This document shows, piece by piece, positions 60,991 to 64,000 of a DNA stretch of 64,000 nt. The stretch is from Pelomonas sp. CA6. GTDB lineage: Bacteria; Pseudomonadota; Gammaproteobacteria; Burkholderiales; Burkholderiaceae_C. Both the position numbers and the translations under genes were made by a program. The DNA lies in contig NZ_JAKZFD010000001.1 in assembly GCF_022549225.1 (NCBI RefSeq), positions 744,001 to 808,000 on the forward strand, written 5' to 3'. How positions within the stretch are numbered: the stretch's first letter is position 1; each line of letters starts with the position of its first letter. The notes below the pieces were generated by a model. It made no database searches. It had not been told where the DNA came from and saw nothing but the letters and a program-made list of their open reading frames with translations.

Positions 60991-61773
60991 TTACTGCGCG
61001 GTCCAGCCGCCGTCCAGTGCCCAGGACTGGCCGCGCACATTGGCGGCGGCCTCGGAGCACAGGAACACGGTCAGCTCGCCCAGTTGCTCGGGCGTGGTGA
61101 ACTGCAGCGAAGGCTGCTTCTCGGCGAGCAGGCGGCGCTTGGCCTCGTCGCCATCCACGCCGTCGGCCAGCGCGCGCGCGTCCACCTGCTTCTGCACCAG
61201 CGGGGTCAGCACCCAGCCGGGGCAGATCGCGTTGACGGTGACGGGCGTGGTGGCGGTCTCCAGCGCGACGGTCTTGGTCAAGCCCACCAGGCCATGCTTG
61301 GCGGCAACGTAGGCGGACTTGTTCGTCGACGCCACCAGGCCGTGCACCGACGCGATGTTGACGACGCGGCCCCAGCCGCGCTGCTTCATGCCCGGCAGGG
61401 CCAGGCGCATGGTGTGGAAGGCGGAGCTGAGGTTGATCGCGATGATCGCGTCCCAGCGCTCGATGGGGAACTCGTCCAGCGGCGCCACATGCTGGATGCC
61501 GGCGTTGTTGACCAGGATGTCGCAGCCGCCGAAATCGCGGTCGATCTGCGCCATCATCTCGGCGATCTGCGCCGGCTGGCTCATGTCCGCGCCGTGGTAG
61601 CCCACGCGTATGCCATGCGCCGCGCCGGCCTCGCGCACCAGGGCCTGAGGTTCCTCGGCGTCGCCGAAGCCGTTGAGCACGACGTTGGCGCCCTGGCGGG
61701 CCAGACTCAGTGCAATCCCCAATCCGATTCCGCTGGTCGAGCCAGTCACCAATGCTGTCTTGCCATTCAACAT
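60991..61773 (-). CDS. bdhA: 3-hydroxybutyrate dehydrogenase
   Basis: Short-chain dehydrogenase of 260 aa that interconverts D-3-hydroxybutyrate and acetoacetate in polyhydroxybutyrate breakdown. It has the NAD-binding GSTSGIGLGIA (11-21), NNAGIQHVAPLDEFP (the IQHV motif typical of BdhA), the catalytic YVAAK with the upstream Ser in NIASVHGLVAS, and ending WALDGGWTAQ. Naming as BdhA rather than a generic SDR rests on the IQHVAP and ...NAICPGWVLTPLVQKQ motifs. It diverges from the hydrolase gene. Confidence 0.93.
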   Translation of the reverse strand: MLNGKTALVTGSTSGIGLGIALSLARQGANVVLNGFGDAEEPQALVREAGAAHGIRVGYHGADMSQPAQIAEMMAQIDRDFGGCDILVNNAGIQHVAPLDEFPIERWDAIIAINLSSAFHTMRLALPGMKQRGWGRVVNIASVHGLVASTNKSAYVAAKHGLVGLTKTVALETATTPVTVNAICPGWVLTPLVQKQVDARALADGVDGDEAKRRLLAEKQPSLQFTTPEQLGELTVFLCSEAAANVRGQSWALDGGWTAQ

Positions 61774-61821
61774 GCCTTAGCCTCGCGAGGGTTGTTAGGA
61801 TGAGTCCAAAGGATAAGCGCG

Positions 61822-62697
61822 ATGACTGAACCCCGGCTGAAATCAGTGCCATGTCTCAACCCCTGCGGCCTGCATCGCATGGCCTATTGGGAGTGGGGCG
61901 ACGCGACCAACCCGCGCGTGGTGGTCTGCGTGCATGGGCTGTCGCGCCAGGGGCGGGATTTCGACGCGCTGGCGCGCGAGCTGGCGGCGGAGTTCCGCGT
62001 CGTCTGCCCGGACGTGGTCGGGCGCGGCGCGTCCGACTGGCTGATGGATCCGTCGCGCTACCAGGTGCCGCAGTACCTCGCGGACATGATCACGCTGATC
62101 GCACGCTTAGACGTCGAACAACTGGCCTGGGTGGGGACCTCCATGGGCGGGCTGATCGGCATGGCACTGGCGGCGCTGCCGGGCAGCCCGGTGGCGCGGC
62201 TGGTGCTCAATGACGTCGGGCCGCGCATCGAGTTCGAGGCGCTGCAGCGCATCGCCGGCTACCTGGGGCGGGCGCCGCTGTTCGAATCGCTGCAGCAAGG
62301 CGCGGACTATCTGCGCAGCATCTCGCAGGGCTTCGGTCCGCAGAGCGAGGCCGAGTGGCTGGCGCTGTCCGCTCCCATGTTCAAGCCGGAGGGGGACCAG
62401 CTGCGGCTGCACTACGATCCGCGCATCGCCCAGGGCCTGGCCGGGCTCACGCCGGAGCTGGCTCAGGCCGGCGAGGCGCAGCTGTGGATGGCCTATGACG
62501 CACTGCGCTGCCCCACGCTGCTGCTGCGCGGCGCGGAGTCCGACCTGCTGACCGCGGCGACCGCCGAGGCGATGACGCAGCGCGGCCCGCGCGCCACGCT
62601 GCTGACCTTGAGCGGCATCGGCCATGCCCCCATGTTGAACAAGCCGGAGCAGATCGCGCCGGTGAAGGATTTCCTGCGCGGCCTTGCGCCCGCGTGA
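61822..62697 (+). CDS. Alpha/beta hydrolase
   Basis: Alpha/beta hydrolase-fold protein of 291 aa. It has the oxyanion HGLSRQGRDFDAL, the nucleophile elbow VGTSMGGLIGMALAA (Ser near 108), an acid in LRGAESDLL and the catalytic His in SGIGHAPMLN near the C terminus. The substrate cannot be inferred; PHB depolymerase-like or esterase activity is possible given neighbouring bdhA, but that is speculation. It is 26 bp upstream of relA. Confidence 0.85.
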   Translation: MTEPRLKSVPCLNPCGLHRMAYWEWGDATNPRVVVCVHGLSRQGRDFDALARELAAEFRVVCPDVVGRGASDWLMDPSRYQVPQYLADMITLIARLDVEQLAWVGTSMGGLIGMALAALPGSPVARLVLNDVGPRIEFEALQRIAGYLGRAPLFESLQQGADYLRSISQGFGPQSEAEWLALSAPMFKPEGDQLRLHYDPRIAQGLAGLTPELAQAGEAQLWMAYDALRCPTLLLRGAESDLLTAATAEAMTQRGPRATLLTLSGIGHAPMLNKPEQIAPVKDFLRGLAPA

Positions 62698-62723
62698 TGT
62701 CGAGAAGTTTGGACCATCGCGAA

Positions 62724-64000
62724 TGAAGACGGAGTTGGGGCTGCGCGCCGAGCAGGCGGCGCCCATCGTGGCACTGCTGGATGAAGACCTGCCGCACCGC
62801 CTGCCCGGCGCGGCGCCCAGCGAGGACGATGAACAGGACGAAGACCCGCTGCGCCGGGCGCGCCGCTTTGCCGCGCCGCTGCTGCGCGGCGAGGTGCTGG
62901 ACAGCGGCGAGCCGGCGCTGGCGCATGCCGACGGCGTGGCGGCCATCCTGGCCGGCATTGGCGCCGCGCCGGCGATGCAGGCCGCCTCCTACCTGGTCTA
63001 TGCCGGCGACTACCTGAACAAGCCCGAGGAGACCGTGGCCCGCGCCTTCGGCGACAGCTATGCCGGGCTGGTGATGCACACGCGGCGCCTGGTGCAGATC
63101 CAGCGCGCGGCGCGCGAGGCCGAGGTCGAGCAGCAGCGCCGCCAGGAGCAGACCGAGCTGGTGCGCAAGATGCTGCTGGCCTTTTCGCGCGATCTGCGCG
63201 TGGTGCTGCTGCGCCTGGCCTCGCGGCTGCAGACCCTGCGCTGGCATGCCGCCAGCAAGACGGACTGCCCCAAGGCCCTGGCCAGCGAGTCGCTGCAGGT
63301 CTTCGCACCGCTGGCCAACCGGCTGGGCATCTGGCAGATCAAATGGGAGCTGGAGGACCTGTCCTTCCGCTTCCTCGAACCCGAGGCCTACCGCGACCTT
63401 GCGCGTGCGCTGCACGAGAAGCGCCTGGAACGCGAGCAGGCGGTGGAGACCGCGCGCGCGCAGCTGGAGGCGCAGCTGCGCGGCTTCGGCGTCTCGGCCG
63501 AGGTGCAGGGGCGGCCCAAGCATCTCTACAGCATCTGGAAGAAGATGCGCGGCAAGGGGCTGGACCTGGCGCGCGTGTTCGACCTGCGCGCGCTGCGCGT
63601 GATCGTGCCCAATGTGCAGGCCTGCTATGTCGTGCTGTCCAAGTTGCACGAGCTGTACCAGCCGGTCGACGGCGAGTTCGACGACTACATCGCCAAGCCC
63701 AAGCCCAACGGCTACCAGTCGCTGCACACCGTGGTGATCGCCGCGGACGGCAAGGCCATGGAGGTGCAGATCCGCACCCGCGAGATGCATGAGCACGCCG
63801 AGCACGGCGTGGCCGCGCACTGGGCCTACAAGGAGGCCGGCACCAAGGGTTACGCGGGCGTCAGCGCCGCGGGCGAGTTCGAGGAACAGGTGGCGCAGGC
63901 GCGCAAGGCCGTGCTGCGTCAGCTGCTGGCCTGGGAGCGCGACTTCGCCGCGGGCGGGGGCGGCGGCCCCGCGTTCGACGACCGCATCTACGTCTTCACG
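62724..64000 (+). CDS. relA: (p)ppGpp synthetase RelA (3' partial)
   Basis: RelA/SpoT-family protein, 425 codons present and cut by the right edge at the start of the TGS domain (DDRIYVFT). The N-terminal HD domain looks degenerate: the hydrolase HD is missing at the expected place (LVYAGDYLNKPEE). The synthetase domain is intact: GRPKHLYSIWKKMRGKGLDLARVFDLRALRVIV (about 257-289), EFDDYIAKPKPNGYQSLHTVV and EVQIRTREMHEHAEHGVAAHWAYKE. The acidic EFDD is the ExDD signature of RelA-type monofunctional synthetases. ATG 62724 is the first good start after the hydrolase gene. The stringent-response role follows from the family. Confidence 0.93.

Noticed and set aside
61822-62697. Calling the alpha/beta hydrolase a PHB depolymerase because of neighbouring bdhA
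   Set aside because: The sequence shows only general hydrolase motifs; adjacency to a divergent bdhA is too weak.

Overview
The window is about 64 kb of very GC-rich bacterial chromosome, densely packed with genes on both strands. The gene content points to a betaproteobacterium of the order Burkholderiales, probably the Rubrivivax/Roseateles/Leptothrix side. The reasons are a betaproteobacterial-style paa cluster with a TetR-type PaaR, TAGAAT-type -10 boxes a few bases before start codons, PHB-type metabolism (bdhA), and the CTTTTCCTG...CAGGAAAAG type of extragenic hairpin. I cannot name the genus. No rRNA, phage, insertion sequence or CRISPR array is visible. Gene calls rest on protein motifs read by eye; no database search was run.

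Region 1 (1-14 kb) is a selenocysteine/formate island. It starts inside fdnG (formate dehydrogenase-N alpha subunit), which reads through an in-frame UGA at 392-394 followed directly by a SECIS-like hairpin. Then come fdnH, fdnI, fdhE, selA, three genes for Tat-type exported proteins (a flavocytochrome c sulfide dehydrogenase-like flavoprotein, a TlpA-like thioredoxin and a transglutaminase-like protein), selB, and selC, the tRNA-Sec gene with a UCA anticodon. A lipoylated GcvH-like protein, a DsrE-like protein and a nitroreductase follow. So the Sec enzyme, the Sec-tRNA, its synthase and its elongation factor sit together; only selD and fdhD are not seen here.

Region 2 (14-20.4 kb) holds a CBS-domain protein, an Mpo1-like membrane protein, a Crp/Fnr-family regulator with a YceI-like lipoprotein, and a molybdenum cofactor operon (moaA, a two-TM protein, mobA, a GNAT acetyltransferase). 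That operon fits the need of the formate dehydrogenase for molybdopterin guanine dinucleotide. A PfkB-type sugar kinase follows.

Region 3 (20.4-31.8 kb) is the phenylacetate degradation cluster: paaY diverging from paaG-I-K-A-B-C-D-E, a TetR regulator (PaaR), a periplasmic binding protein and paaZ. A TetR-type palindrome overlaps the predicted start of the paaG promoter.

Region 4 (31.8-45.3 kb) contains a zeta-toxin remnant, nadB and nadA, a TonB-dependent receptor behind a Fur box, a ComFB-like protein, an AraC regulator diverging from an MFS exporter, a ThDP enzyme, a YbcJ-like S4 protein, an RraA-like protein and a PAS-GAF-GGDEF-EAL protein.

Region 5 (45.3-64 kb) is mostly housekeeping: a flavin reductase, serB, mfd, a PfpI-family protein, an RlmN-type methyltransferase, a CoA-transferase coupled to a bestrophin-like channel, ispD-map-ispF, envZ/ompR, a SIMPL protein, bdhA, an alpha/beta hydrolase and relA, which runs off the right edge.

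The least explained parts are the exported redox trio inside the Sec operon, the GcvH/DsrE/nitroreductase trio after selC, a 126-bp imperfect inverted repeat before paaZ, a palindrome-dense spacer at 37.7-38.2 kb, and a 14-bp motif that recurs between genes.
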